From Spirochaetales bacterium (GTDB taxonomy: Bacteria > Spirochaetota > Spirochaetia > UBA9216), in NCBI GenBank assembly GCA_016342585.1, contig JAEINK010000004.1, positions 1 through 64,000 of the forward strand: a stretch of 64,000 nt of DNA. Reading direction: 5' to 3'. The notes beneath the pieces were generated by a model that saw nothing but the letters and a program-made list of their open reading frames with translations, did no database searches and had not been told where the DNA came from. How positions within the stretch are numbered: position 1 is the first letter of the stretch; every line of letters starts with the position of its first letter. A program made the position numbers and the translations under genes. Shown piece after piece: positions 1-7,291 of this stretch.

Positions 1-356
1 TATCTACATGTTCAGGCAAAGGACAGTCTTGGAAATGAGGGTGCTGTGAAGACAGTCTATGCGACATTGGATAATACTGGACCGGTGATTAATGGGCTTT
101 CGGATGATGACGTTCATAAACAAAGTAAAACCTGGGATTGGAGCACAAGCAGTGACGGTACCGGGGTCGGTGGTGTAACCTATCGTTATGAGGTCGAGAC
201 AACCGGAACATCCGGAGGGAATTGGTCTTCGTATGACTCAACAACGACGGCAACTCAAGGGTCTGGAACCGGAACTTACTATCTACATGTTCAGGCAAAG
301 GACAGTCTTGGAAATGAGGGTGCTGTGAAGACAGTCTATGCGACATTGGATAATAC
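1..356 (+). repeat. Two copies of a 279-bp tandem coding repeat (first copy partial)
   Basis: Bases 1-77 and 280-356 are identical over 77 nt and lie exactly 279 bp (93 codons) apart in the same frame. This shows a tandem intragenic repeat of the Ig-like domain that probably continues to the left of the window. Confidence 0.9.
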
Positions 357-1317
357 GGCTCCTACCTTTTTATCCAATACTCTAACTGCAGGATACATCG
401 ATATCACCATGTCGCAAGGGGTTTATGCTACCTCCGGAGGCTTTGGCGCCCTGGTGACCAGTGATTTCAGTGTTACATGCTCAACCTCAGGGTTGAATCT
501 GTCTAGTTTGACAGATACTTCAGATCAGGCCCTTACAGGAGGAGAAGAGGTAATCAGACTGGTATTTAATAAAAATATGGCAAGTGGAGATACAATTACT
601 GTAACCCCGGCTTCAGGCGATTGTATATATGACAGCGCTGGTAATAGTATGGCCGATACTCAGACTTCCGAAGAACAAACCTATACTGCATCAATTCGCG
701 GTACGTCGTTTTACACTTTAACCCCCCGCACCCTCTCCTCAAACGACGATGATACCCTGAGCAGTTCAAATCATTGGTGGGGCGCCTACACCAGTTCGAT
801 CGATGGAATAACTCTTGGTGGTGAAGCCGAGCTGCTCGAGATCAAAGAGCTTGAAGAGGTCAGTGAAACCGGGATTGTTTTCGGTATACCGCAAGCGGTG
901 AAGGAATCCATCACCATTGGTATGAACGCGAGGGCCGTGGCTCATGCTGCGGCTGTGGAAACAGGAACTGGAACGGAGTTGGAAACTTTGAGAGATGACT
1001 CCCAGGAAGAGACAGCAGCTTCAGATCCTTCTAAAACTGAGGTGGTTGAGGATGTGGAAGAGGACATGGCTGTAGATTTCGAAACAAGAGACGCAAACGT
1101 TGTTGAGCTTGCTCCCGAAGGTGACGAAGCTGCAGTTTCTGCCGCCCCTGTAATGCCGGACGGAAAGACTGTTCAGCCCATCGAAACAAGAGTCTTTGCA
1201 TCCGATGATCCCGATGAAAGCAAATCCCTCGGGCTCCTCGGCTTTATCCTGATTTTCGGCATAGGTCTGGGAGCTGCCTACGCGGCATTCCGGCTCTTCC
1301 GACTGATTCGGAAGTGA
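1..1317 (+). CDS. Repeat-containing surface protein with Ig-like domains and C-terminal membrane anchor (5' end cut by window)
   Basis: The reading frame is open from base 1, so the gene starts left of the window; 438 residues are visible. The N-terminal part is the end of one copy and all of a second copy of a 93-residue bacterial Ig-like repeat (ends LDNTGPV / LDNTAPT). Next comes a second Ig-like module of the SbsA/Big type at about residues 120-230 (FNKNMASGDTITV), then an acidic Glu/Asp/Thr-rich stalk of about 170 residues. The C-terminus has one hydrophobic segment (GLLGFILIFGIGLGAAYAAF) followed by basic residues, as in a membrane anchor. A cell-surface or periplasm-spanning structural/adhesive role is inferred from architecture; the ligand is unknown. 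A hairpin follows the stop codon. Confidence 0.75.
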   Translation, partial: YLHVQAKDSLGNEGAVKTVYATLDNTGPVINGLSDDDVHKQSKTWDWSTSSDGTGVGGVTYRYEVETTGTSGGNWSSYDSTTTATQGSGTGTYYLHVQAKDSLGNEGAVKTVYATLDNTAPTFLSNTLTAGYIDITMSQGVYATSGGFGALVTSDFSVTCSTSGLNLSSLTDTSDQALTGGEEVIRLVFNKNMASGDTITVTPASGDCIYDSAGNSMADTQTSEEQTYTASIRGTSFYTLTPRTLSSNDDDTLSSSNHWWGAYTSSIDGITLGGEAELLEIKELEEVSETGIVFGIPQAVKESITIGMNARAVAHAAAVETGTGTELETLRDDSQEETAASDPSKTEVVEDVEEDMAVDFETRDANVVELAPEGDEAAVSAAPVMPDGKTVQPIETRVFASDDPDESKSLGLLGFILIFGIGLGAAYAAFRLFRLIRK

Positions 1318-1356
1318 GTAGAGAATAGAGTAAATTGATATTTTAATGATATAATT

Positions 1357-1380
1357 GAGGCCGTCGGAAACGGTGGCCTC
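1357..1380. terminator. Hairpin terminator between convergent genes
   Basis: Arms 1357-1366 and 1371-1380 pair over 10 bp (two G-U pairs) around a GAAA loop, followed by a T-rich stretch. It sits between the surface-protein gene and selD, which converge here, so it could serve both. Confidence 0.65.
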
Positions 1381-1421
1381 TTCATTTCTGATGAAATGCT
1401 GTGAATCGGGAGGGGTGGCTT

Positions 1422-2465
1422 CTACCGCATTTCCACCGCAACCCCATCATCAGTCTCAACAATCTCCCCGATAACCTCAGCCCAGGGGTAAAACTCCTTC
1501 AACTCCTTTACCATCTCATCAGCTTTGTCTGCCGGTGCGCACATCAGTATCCCTCCTGAAGTCTGGGCATCGGCGCAGAGCATTTTCAGGTTGTAGTCCA
1601 GGGAATCGCCGAAGTAGACGGAGCTTTCCGTGTATTTTAGATTGCGGAAGGAGGCCCCGGGAATGCAGCCTAATTCGAGGAGATCCAGGGCGCCGGAAAG
1701 TGCTGGGATTTTGGTGCTGTCTATGTTGAGCTGGACTCCGCTTGCCCTGCCGAGTTTCATCCCGTGGCCCAGGAGGGAGAAACCTGTTATGTCTGTGGCG
1801 CAGCGGACGCCGTATTTCTGCATCACCACAGCCGCCTGCTTGTTTAAACATTTCATACTGTCTATAGCCCCCTGGTAGTCTTCGGGGGTGGTTTCATTCA
1901 TCCGCTGGCCTGCAATAATGACTCCGGTTCCCAGGGGTTTGGTAAGGATGAGGACCTCGCCGGGGCGGGCGGCATCGTTTGTAATGATCTTTTGGGGATG
2001 GACAGTCCCCGTCACGGCCAGGCCGTATTTAGGCGGGTAGTCGTCGATAGTATGGCCGCCGGCAAGCACCGTATCGGCCTCGATGCATTTATCGGCACCG
2101 CCCCGGATAATATCCTTCAATATACCCAGGTCAAGTTTTGTTGAGGGAAACATGACAAGGTTTAATGCGGTAACGGCCTTACCGCCCATGGCGTAAATAT
2201 CGCTTAGGGAGTTGGCCGCCGCGACCTGGCCGAAATCGTAGGGGTCGGAGCAGATGGGGGGGAAGAAATCGGTAGTGGTAATGATGGCCGTATCTTCGCT
2301 GATTTTATAAACAGAACCATCGTCGTGGGTATCGTTTCCGACCAGGAGGTTTTTATCTTCAAGGATAGGTATATTTTTAAGCAGCTCTTCCAGATCCCCC
2401 GGGGGAAGTTTGGCCGAACAGCCGCCGTATTCAACGGTAGTCAATAGGTCGAATTTTTCACTCAT
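1422..2465 (-). CDS. selD: Selenide, water dikinase (selenophosphate synthetase)
   Basis: SelD makes selenophosphate from selenide and ATP, the activated selenium donor for selenocysteine, selenouridine and selenium-dependent molybdenum hydroxylases. Of the N-terminal catalytic motif, GGCSAK keeps the Cys equivalent to E. coli Cys17 and the Lys equivalent to Lys20; the position is Cys, not selenocysteine. Other family signatures are TTDFFPP, the ANSLSDIYAMGG segment and AGGHTIDD. Length (347 aa) is normal. I chose the ATG at 2465 because AAGGAG lies 11 nt upstream; a GTG four codons earlier abuts that Shine-Dalgarno and is unlikely. It is the last gene of a four-gene minus-strand selenium operon. 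No selA, selB or tRNA-Sec is visible in the window. Confidence 0.95.
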   Translation of the reverse strand: MSEKFDLLTTVEYGGCSAKLPPGDLEELLKNIPILEDKNLLVGNDTHDDGSVYKISEDTAIITTTDFFPPICSDPYDFGQVAAANSLSDIYAMGGKAVTALNLVMFPSTKLDLGILKDIIRGGADKCIEADTVLAGGHTIDDYPPKYGLAVTGTVHPQKIITNDAARPGEVLILTKPLGTGVIIAGQRMNETTPEDYQGAIDSMKCLNKQAAVVMQKYGVRCATDITGFSLLGHGMKLGRASGVQLNIDSTKIPALSGALDLLELGCIPGASFRNLKYTESSVYFGDSLDYNLKMLCADAQTSGGILMCAPADKADEMVKELKEFYPWAEVIGEIVETDDGVAVEMR

Positions 2466-2496
2466 ATTTATAAACACTCCTTAAATCGCAAACGCT

Positions 2497-2724
2497 TTAT
2501 AGTTTTACTTTGTCCCTGTCAAAAATTTCTACCTTAATGGATAGACCCTCGGTGACTTTTAGAACTGCATCCCCCGCTTCATCTTTTATCTCCAGGGCCA
2601 TACCGCAAAGGGGGGAGATGGACCGGGGAACGGGGATAACCCTGCATCCAATTTGGACTTTCCGGCACTCCTTTTCACATTGTATAACATCTCTTGTGGA
2701 TCTGAATATGACAACCTTCATCAA
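2497..2724 (-). CDS. DUF3343 small protein, putative Se/S carrier
   Basis: This 75-residue protein begins MKVVIFRSTRDVIQCEKECR and has the DUF3343 hallmark of an N-terminal beta strand, a Cys pair (CEKEC) and a later PLCGMAL cysteine. DUF3343 proteins occur next to selD, yedF and NifS-like genes and are annotated as putative selenium/sulfur carriers; the biochemistry is not established. Its ATG overlaps the stop of the upstream desulfurase gene (ATGATGA arrangement), indicating translational coupling. It lies between the putative Se-mobilising enzyme and SelD, which fits a relay delivering selenium to SelD (inference). Confidence 0.8.
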   Translation of the reverse strand: MMKVVIFRSTRDVIQCEKECRKVQIGCRVIPVPRSISPLCGMALEIKDEAGDAVLKVTEGLSIKVEIFDRDKVKL

Positions 2725-3923
2725 AGAGTTCCCTGGTCGGTTTGTTTTTCAGGTACTTTTGCGGTGGTTTTAGAAGAATTCTTCCGAAGGAAATCCTCCG
2801 ATATCGAAGTCAAAGCCTTTTTAAGGTGCTCAAAGTCCTCAAGACCATGATAGGGGGAGGGGGCGATACGGATGGTTCCCTCCGGAAATGTTTTTATGGT
2901 TTTATGGGCCAGGGGAGCACAGTGCAGGCCTAACCGCGTTTCAATACCCCACGCATCATAGAGGGCCATCCCGAACGCTGAAGGATCGGCAAAACTTGAG
3001 GTGATCGAAAAGAGTTCCCCTTGATCTTCAATGTCCCGGGCCCTGTGAACTTTTATTCCGGGAAGCTCGGATATGGAATTCAAAAGAGTGATAAAATCTT
3101 CCCTTCCATGGCGGGGTTCCGGATAATTATTTAGCGCCCCGTAGAGACCGAAGATTCCGGCAATATTGGGTGTTCCCGCCTCGAACCTGTCGGGCATGAA
3201 ATCCGGGGTTTCCCAGCTTTCCGATCGGCTTCCCGTTCCACCATTAATGAGGGGCTGGAGTTCAACATTGTCTTTAATATAGAGGCCGCCGGTTCCTGTA
3301 GGCCCGAGTAATCCTTTATGTCCTGTAAAGGCAAGGTAGTCCACATCCCACTCTTCTGCCTTTATAGTAATATGGCCGGCCGACTGGGCGCAATCCAGGA
3401 GGATTGGCGTCTTTCCAATTGCTGCTCTAATCTTCTCCACCGGCTGAACAAGCCCATTCACATTGGATTGATGGCAGAGAACGATTAAGTCGGCTCCTGA
3501 AAGATCGGTCCGGGCGAGTTCTTTTATATCAATCTTTCCATCACTTAGTGATGGAAGGTACTTTATATTGATTTTTTTCTGCTGTTCAAGCTGATAGAGC
3601 GGCCGGGTGACGGCGTTGTGTTCAAGTTTTGAAATCCACACCTCACAGGGAGCGCTTCTATCAACAAACCCCTTGATAACCGTATTGATCCCCTGGGTCG
3701 CATTGGCTGTAAAGACAATCTTGCCTCCATCGGAAATCCCTAATTGGGACGCGACAAGATCCCTTGTCTCCTCGACCACCCGGGAAACCTCAAGGGCCCG
3801 GCCATAGAAGCTGCGTCCATAAGGTCCTCCCAATTCGTTCAGGTATCGGGATATTTCCTCTGCTACTTCCGGTGGTTTTGGAAAGGAGGTGGCCCCGTTG
3901 TCGAAGTAGTTGTTAACACTCAT
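2721..3923 (-). CDS. Cysteine desulfurase / selenocysteine lyase family protein (class V aminotransferase)
   Basis: This is a PLP enzyme of the NifS/SufS superfamily, 400 aa, probably mobilising S or Se from Cys/Sec. Visible signatures: N-terminal YFDNGATSFPKP; the PLP-lysine segment TGHKGLLGPTGTGGLY; and a C-terminal RLGLHCAPLAH loop with the candidate catalytic Cys. It resembles the desulfurase subfamily repeatedly found beside yedF and selD. I place the start at the ATG overlapping the yedF stop (ATGA at 3920-3923); the longer frame adds 11 residues that are antisense to conserved yedF sequence. Context suggests it supplies selenide to SelD through DUF3343/YedF rather than serving Fe-S assembly; that is inference. 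Confidence 0.88.
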   Translation of the reverse strand: MSVNNYFDNGATSFPKPPEVAEEISRYLNELGGPYGRSFYGRALEVSRVVEETRDLVASQLGISDGGKIVFTANATQGINTVIKGFVDRSAPCEVWISKLEHNAVTRPLYQLEQQKKINIKYLPSLSDGKIDIKELARTDLSGADLIVLCHQSNVNGLVQPVEKIRAAIGKTPILLDCAQSAGHITIKAEEWDVDYLAFTGHKGLLGPTGTGGLYIKDNVELQPLINGGTGSRSESWETPDFMPDRFEAGTPNIAGIFGLYGALNNYPEPRHGREDFITLLNSISELPGIKVHRARDIEDQGELFSITSSFADPSAFGMALYDAWGIETRLGLHCAPLAHKTIKTFPEGTIRIAPSPYHGLEDFEHLKKALTSISEDFLRKNSSKTTAKVPEKQTDQGTL

Positions 3924-4543
3924 GGGTTTATGATATGGCCCGCCCCGGTTAGACACTCCATTATATCGTACATGTTCGATATGATACCAACTCCGATCTT
4001 ATCCTTGATGGCAAAGTAATCCGAGCATGTTCCGCAAACGAGGATCTTTACTCCGGAATTTTCGAGAGATTTAAGGCTTTCGAGTACCGGGGAACCTTCC
4101 TTTGCGAGGAAAACACCACTGTTATAAAAGACAAGGGCCGATGGACCAGGTTCAATCTCTTTTATGGTATTACAAAATGCCTGAATCAGGATTTCTCCCA
4201 GCTCATCCGAGCCCTGGCCCATTTTATCGTTGGTGAAACATATGACATGCCCCGCGTTTTTGGGAGCTGCTGGATGATTTACCGGTAATACACAATAATC
4301 CTCGGGGTTTGATATTTTGGTAACATCACCATCCGAATGAACCACTATATAATGAAGCCCCTCTTTCTCTGAGGCTGAAAAAGAAATCTTGTTGTCCTCC
4401 AGAAACCTTGTCACATTCTCCATGGCTGTCTGGTTATCCAGGAGGATTTCGATCTCTCCCGTAAAATTCTTTATCGCCTTTTTTGTCATAATTAGTGGTT
4501 TTGGACAAAGCTGTCCTCTTGCATCTACGGTTTTCTTATTCAT
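3920..4543 (-). CDS. yedF: Selenium metabolism protein YedF
   Basis: This is a two-domain protein of 207 aa. Residues 1-75 are a TusA/SirA-like sulfur-transfer domain with the CPKP motif (DARGQLCPKPLIMTKKAI). Residues about 100-207 are a DsrE/DsrF-like domain containing a second cysteine segment (VKILVCGTCSDYF). This fusion is the YedF type that co-occurs with selD and is thought to handle selenium or sulfur; the exact reaction is unproven. It is first in the operon and its stop overlaps the next start. A possible promoter lies upstream (TTGACA on the minus strand at 4623-4628), but the -10 is weak. Confidence 0.88.
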   Translation of the reverse strand: MNKKTVDARGQLCPKPLIMTKKAIKNFTGEIEILLDNQTAMENVTRFLEDNKISFSASEKEGLHYIVVHSDGDVTKISNPEDYCVLPVNHPAAPKNAGHVICFTNDKMGQGSDELGEILIQAFCNTIKEIEPGPSALVFYNSGVFLAKEGSPVLESLKSLENSGVKILVCGTCSDYFAIKDKIGVGIISNMYDIMECLTGAGHIINP

Positions 4544-4721
4544 AAAAATTTCCTTTATAATCTATCTACTTTAAGACTTCTAAACGGGATCTTCAAGTTA
4601 AAAATTCTTTTTTCGGTGATCCTGTCAATTTCATTTTCAAAATTGATGGATTCTTGCTTTTCATATGGTAAAAACCATGATAATATCAAGTATCAATTCA
4701 TCCTTCTTAGGATGTGAACGT

Positions 4722-4781
4722 CGCCGGAACCCAGATTACATTCGGCGGGATCCCGTGTTTTATAAGAACATAGATACGGGA
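4722..4781 (+). other. Two small hairpins preceding a possible short gene
   Basis: In the 489-bp gap between yedF and the PLP-enzyme gene, CGCCG (4722-4726) pairs with CGGCG (4743-4747), and TCCCGT (4751-4756) pairs with ACGGGA (4776-4781). The second stem ends directly at an AGGGAG ribosome-binding site for the 37-codon ORF. They could be a leader structure. I do not recognise a known riboswitch, and short stems with long loops may be chance. Confidence 0.3.
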
Positions 4782-4791
4782 AGGGAGTGAT

Positions 4792-4905
4792 ATGAAGATC
4801 GAAACAATACTTTTCGTAAATGATGATAGAGTTCCAGACGGAATTGTATTAGAATTTGGCGAAAGGTGGTTTGATTTTTCAGATATCAGATGGATTGATG
4901 AGTAA
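4792..4905 (+). CDS. Possible small protein, 37 residues
   Basis: ATG at 4792 is preceded by AAGGGAG at good spacing and opens a 37-codon frame ending TAA at 4903-4905. The product begins MKIETILFVNDDRV, is acidic and aromatic-rich near the end (RWFDFSDIRWIDE), and has no signal peptide or metal motif. It lies between the divergent selenium operon and the PLP-enzyme gene, 127 nt before the latter. I recognise no family. Support is only the ribosome-binding site and non-random-looking composition; it could be a spurious ORF. Confidence 0.4.
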   Translation: MKIETILFVNDDRVPDGIVLEFGERWFDFSDIRWIDE

Positions 4906-5032
4906 TTTCCTATAGCCGTTCTAATTCTACACGGCAGCTTTCATCCTGAAAAATTAAACTCATAAAGAGAATCCGGCAATAAGACTGTCCGGGTTATGAC
5001 CCGTTGAATACTAAGATTTTAGGAGATATTAA

Positions 5033-6493
5033 ATGATCAATTTGAAGCTTAACGAAAAAGTTAGAAAAAGTAATATAGACAGGTGTCGGGAAAAGAATAT
5101 TATCCTTCCCACCTTTGCTCAGATGAAGGATCCTTCCCTCATTCCCGATAGCATCAAAGACAGACTGAAAAAGACCGGTTTATGGGATATTGATCCTGTT
5201 AATCTTTTTAGGATCACCTGGCAGAATCAGCCCGCAGAAACGGGTGGAACATACGATGGTGTTAATTATATTGAACTCCCTTCGGAACTGACTGGTGTAA
5301 AGGCCAGGGTTCTTTGTCTTGTAGGTAAATGGTTCCCCACAGGGGCTCATAAGGTCGGTGCGACCTATGGCTGCCTTGCCCCTTCTCTGGTTTCTGGAAA
5401 CTATGATTCTCAGAATCAGAAGGCCGTATGGCCCTCCACGGGAAACTATTGTCGTGGAGGTGCGTATAACTCAGAATTGCTTGGTTGTGATTCTATTGCC
5501 ATCCTTCCTGAGGAGATGAGTGCTGAACGGTTTGCATGGCTTAAAAAAGTGGCCGGAGAGGTTATCGCTACTCCCGGTTGCGAGAGTAATGTTAAGGAAA
5601 TCTTTGACAAATGTAATGAGCTGAAGAGGGATAGGGGCGATGATATCGTAATCTTCAATCAGTTTGATGAGTTTGGAAATTACCTCTGGCACTATGAGGT
5701 TACCGGTAAGGCCATCCTGGATATGATCAATAAAGAGGTGAAAGACCCTTCACGGTTTAAAGGGTATCTCTCATCAACCGGTTCCGGAGGAACAATTGCC
5801 GCCGGTGATTTCCTGAAACAGCAGTTTCCTCATATGAAGATTGGAGGAGCCGAGGCTTTACAGTGTCCCACCCTGCTCAGAAATGGATTCGGTGGTCATC
5901 GGATTGAAGGAATCGGCGACAAGCATATCCCCTGGGTTCACAATGTTAAGAACACGGATATGGTTCTCTCTATCGATGATAATGATTGTATGGACATAAT
6001 GAGGCTCTTTAATGAGGAAACCGGCCGGGAGTACTTGAAGAAAAACGGTGTAGCCCCTGAGGTTGTCGATCAGCTTGGTCTTCTCGGAATCTCCGGTATC
6101 GGAAACCTCCTAAGCGCCATAAAGTTTGCCAAATACTACGAGCTTGAGGAAGAGGATGTGGTTGTAACGATCCTTACAGATTCCATGGACCTCTATGGAT
6201 CAAGGCTTAAGGAGATGCATGAAGAGTATGGACAGCTGACAACCGAAGATGCGGCAAGGATCAAATTTGCACGTCTTGATAATCAGAAGATAGACAATGC
6301 GCTGGAGCTTTCCTACTATGATAAACTCAGGATTCACAATCTGAAATACTACACATGGATTGAGCAGCAGGGGAGTTCCATGGATGAGCTGAACGCCCAG
6401 TGGTATGACAGGGATTACTGGACGAACATTCAGAAGTTGACCCCGGAGATTGATAAGCAGATCGAAGCATTCAACAAGGAGGTCGGTCTTTAA
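5033..6493 (+). CDS. Fold-type II PLP-dependent enzyme, function unassigned (cysteine synthase/threonine synthase-like)
   Basis: The 486-residue protein has a tryptophan-synthase-beta-like PLP fold. WFPTGAHKVGATYG holds the likely Schiff-base Lys; STGSGGTIAAGDF is the phosphate-binding glycine loop; STGNYCRGGAY is the Asn/substrate-loop region. It is longer than cysteine synthase (about 310 aa), with a C-terminal extension rich in Tyr/Trp. I believe it belongs to a poorly characterised group of large beta-subunit-like PLP proteins of anaerobes. It stands alone, is preceded by AGGAGAT and is followed by a strong terminator. Proximity to the selenium operon may be coincidental. Substrate is unknown. 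Confidence 0.75.
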   Translation: MINLKLNEKVRKSNIDRCREKNIILPTFAQMKDPSLIPDSIKDRLKKTGLWDIDPVNLFRITWQNQPAETGGTYDGVNYIELPSELTGVKARVLCLVGKWFPTGAHKVGATYGCLAPSLVSGNYDSQNQKAVWPSTGNYCRGGAYNSELLGCDSIAILPEEMSAERFAWLKKVAGEVIATPGCESNVKEIFDKCNELKRDRGDDIVIFNQFDEFGNYLWHYEVTGKAILDMINKEVKDPSRFKGYLSSTGSGGTIAAGDFLKQQFPHMKIGGAEALQCPTLLRNGFGGHRIEGIGDKHIPWVHNVKNTDMVLSIDDNDCMDIMRLFNEETGREYLKKNGVAPEVVDQLGLLGISGIGNLLSAIKFAKYYELEEEDVVVTILTDSMDLYGSRLKEMHEEYGQLTTEDAARIKFARLDNQKIDNALELSYYDKLRIHNLKYYTWIEQQGSSMDELNAQWYDRDYWTNIQKLTPEIDKQIEAFNKEVGL

Positions 6494-6535
6494 ACAGCCG
6501 TCTTTTGGAAAGTTTTAATTTTTATAGATTGATAG

Positions 6536-6564
6536 AAACTCCCGGAGTGCATCTTCGGGAGTTT
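6536..6564. terminator. Rho-independent terminator
   Basis: A 9-bp perfect stem AAACTCCCG (6536-6544) / CGGGAGTTT (6556-6564) with an 11-nt loop is followed by TTAATT. It ends the PLP-enzyme transcript and sits next to the convergent brnA stop, so it probably works in both directions. Confidence 0.85.
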
Positions 6565-6568
6565 TTAA

Positions 6569-6802
6569 TTATTCTGTATGATTGTGGATATAATCCCTAA
6601 GGGCCGAATTCATAAGAGTTTGATAGCCCACTTTTTCTTCACTCGCTTTTTTCTTGAAGAATAGAATAACATCATCATCAAGCCGGATGGTGGTTGATTT
6701 TTTATGAGGAGTATAAAACCTGCCCCTTACGCCTTTAGAGAAGTCGTATTCTTTTTTTAGTTCAAAATTATCATCTGTATGATTCATATTGTCTTCGTTC
6801 AT
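6569..6802 (-). CDS. brnA: BrnA-like antitoxin
   Basis: A 77-residue protein whose C-terminal half carries the BrnA ribbon-helix-helix signature (KKSTTIRLDDDVILFFKKKA ... YQTLMNSALRDYI). BrnA binds and neutralises BrnT, and the complex represses the operon in characterised systems. I start at the ATG at 6802, which has GGGAGG 9 nt upstream; an upstream GTG at 6823 lies before that Shine-Dalgarno. The start lies inside the 3' end of brnT (32-bp overlap), typical of coupled toxin-antitoxin genes. Confidence 0.9.
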   Translation of the reverse strand: MNEDNMNHTDDNFELKKEYDFSKGVRGRFYTPHKKSTTIRLDDDVILFFKKKASEEKVGYQTLMNSALRDYIHNHTE

Positions 6803-7058
6803 GAATTGTTGCCTCCCTGGCACTAATTATTCTGATAACTTCTTCGCCCGAATCGTCGAAAAAAAGATTTGCTGCTACAAGAATCTTGTTTTGATTTGAC
6901 TGACCGATGGAAATCCACCTCTCTTCAAAATAACTGAATCTTTTATCCAAAACTGAGATATGTAATGGATCATCAAAGATCTTTTTGGCTTCTTCAAATG
7001 AAATATTATGTTTTTTAATATTCGACTGGTTTTTCTGATGATCCCATTCAAACCTCAT
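6771..7058 (-). CDS. brnT: BrnT-like ribonuclease toxin
   Basis: This 95-residue protein matches the BrnT family (RelE/barnase-like fold mRNA interferase). N-terminal FEWDHQKNQSNIKKHNISF, the ERWISIGQ strand and C-terminal RIISAREATIHERRQYE are the family hallmarks. Toxin precedes antitoxin, the usual BrnTA order. No Shine-Dalgarno is evident before the ATG, and the best -10 box ends only about 7 nt upstream, so the transcript may be leaderless. No essential residue appears missing, so the toxin may be active. Confidence 0.92.
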   Translation of the reverse strand: MRFEWDHQKNQSNIKKHNISFEEAKKIFDDPLHISVLDKRFSYFEERWISIGQSNQNKILVAANLFFDDSGEEVIRIISAREATIHERRQYESYR

Positions 7059-7060
7059 AA

Positions 7061-7093
7061 TATCAAGATACTACCCTGTATGTACATTGTCAA
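7061..7093 (-). promoter_or_regulatory. brnTA promoter with overlapping palindrome
   Basis: On the minus strand TTGACA (7088-7093) is separated by 17 nt from TATCTT (7065-7070). The -10 overlaps the palindrome TATC-NN-GATA (7061-7070), a plausible BrnA operator. The -10 to ATG distance predicts a start site at or next to the start codon. Confidence 0.6.
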
Positions 7094-7291
7094 TACTTAT
7101 TTAAAGGGTTATATATTGATGGTATCTCAGATTTAAAGAAGCTGCCGAGCTCAGACGGCGGGCGCTTCTATCACTCTTATTACTAAAAAAATTTAGAATT
7201 TCCCTTCGTTTTAAAAAATTGTGATAACATAGGATGTAATCTATTATTCATTATAAGATTTACTTGTTTTTACGTATAGTATGGAGAAGAA

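Noticed and set aside
2466-2477. GTG start four codons upstream for selD
   Set aside because: It abuts the Shine-Dalgarno sequence; the ATG at 2465 has better spacing and begins the usual SelD N-terminus.
4990-5003. CGGGT-TATG-ACCCG hairpin upstream of the PLP-enzyme gene as a riboswitch
   Set aside because: Only a 5-bp stem with no conserved riboswitch core recognisable; likely chance or a minor leader structure.
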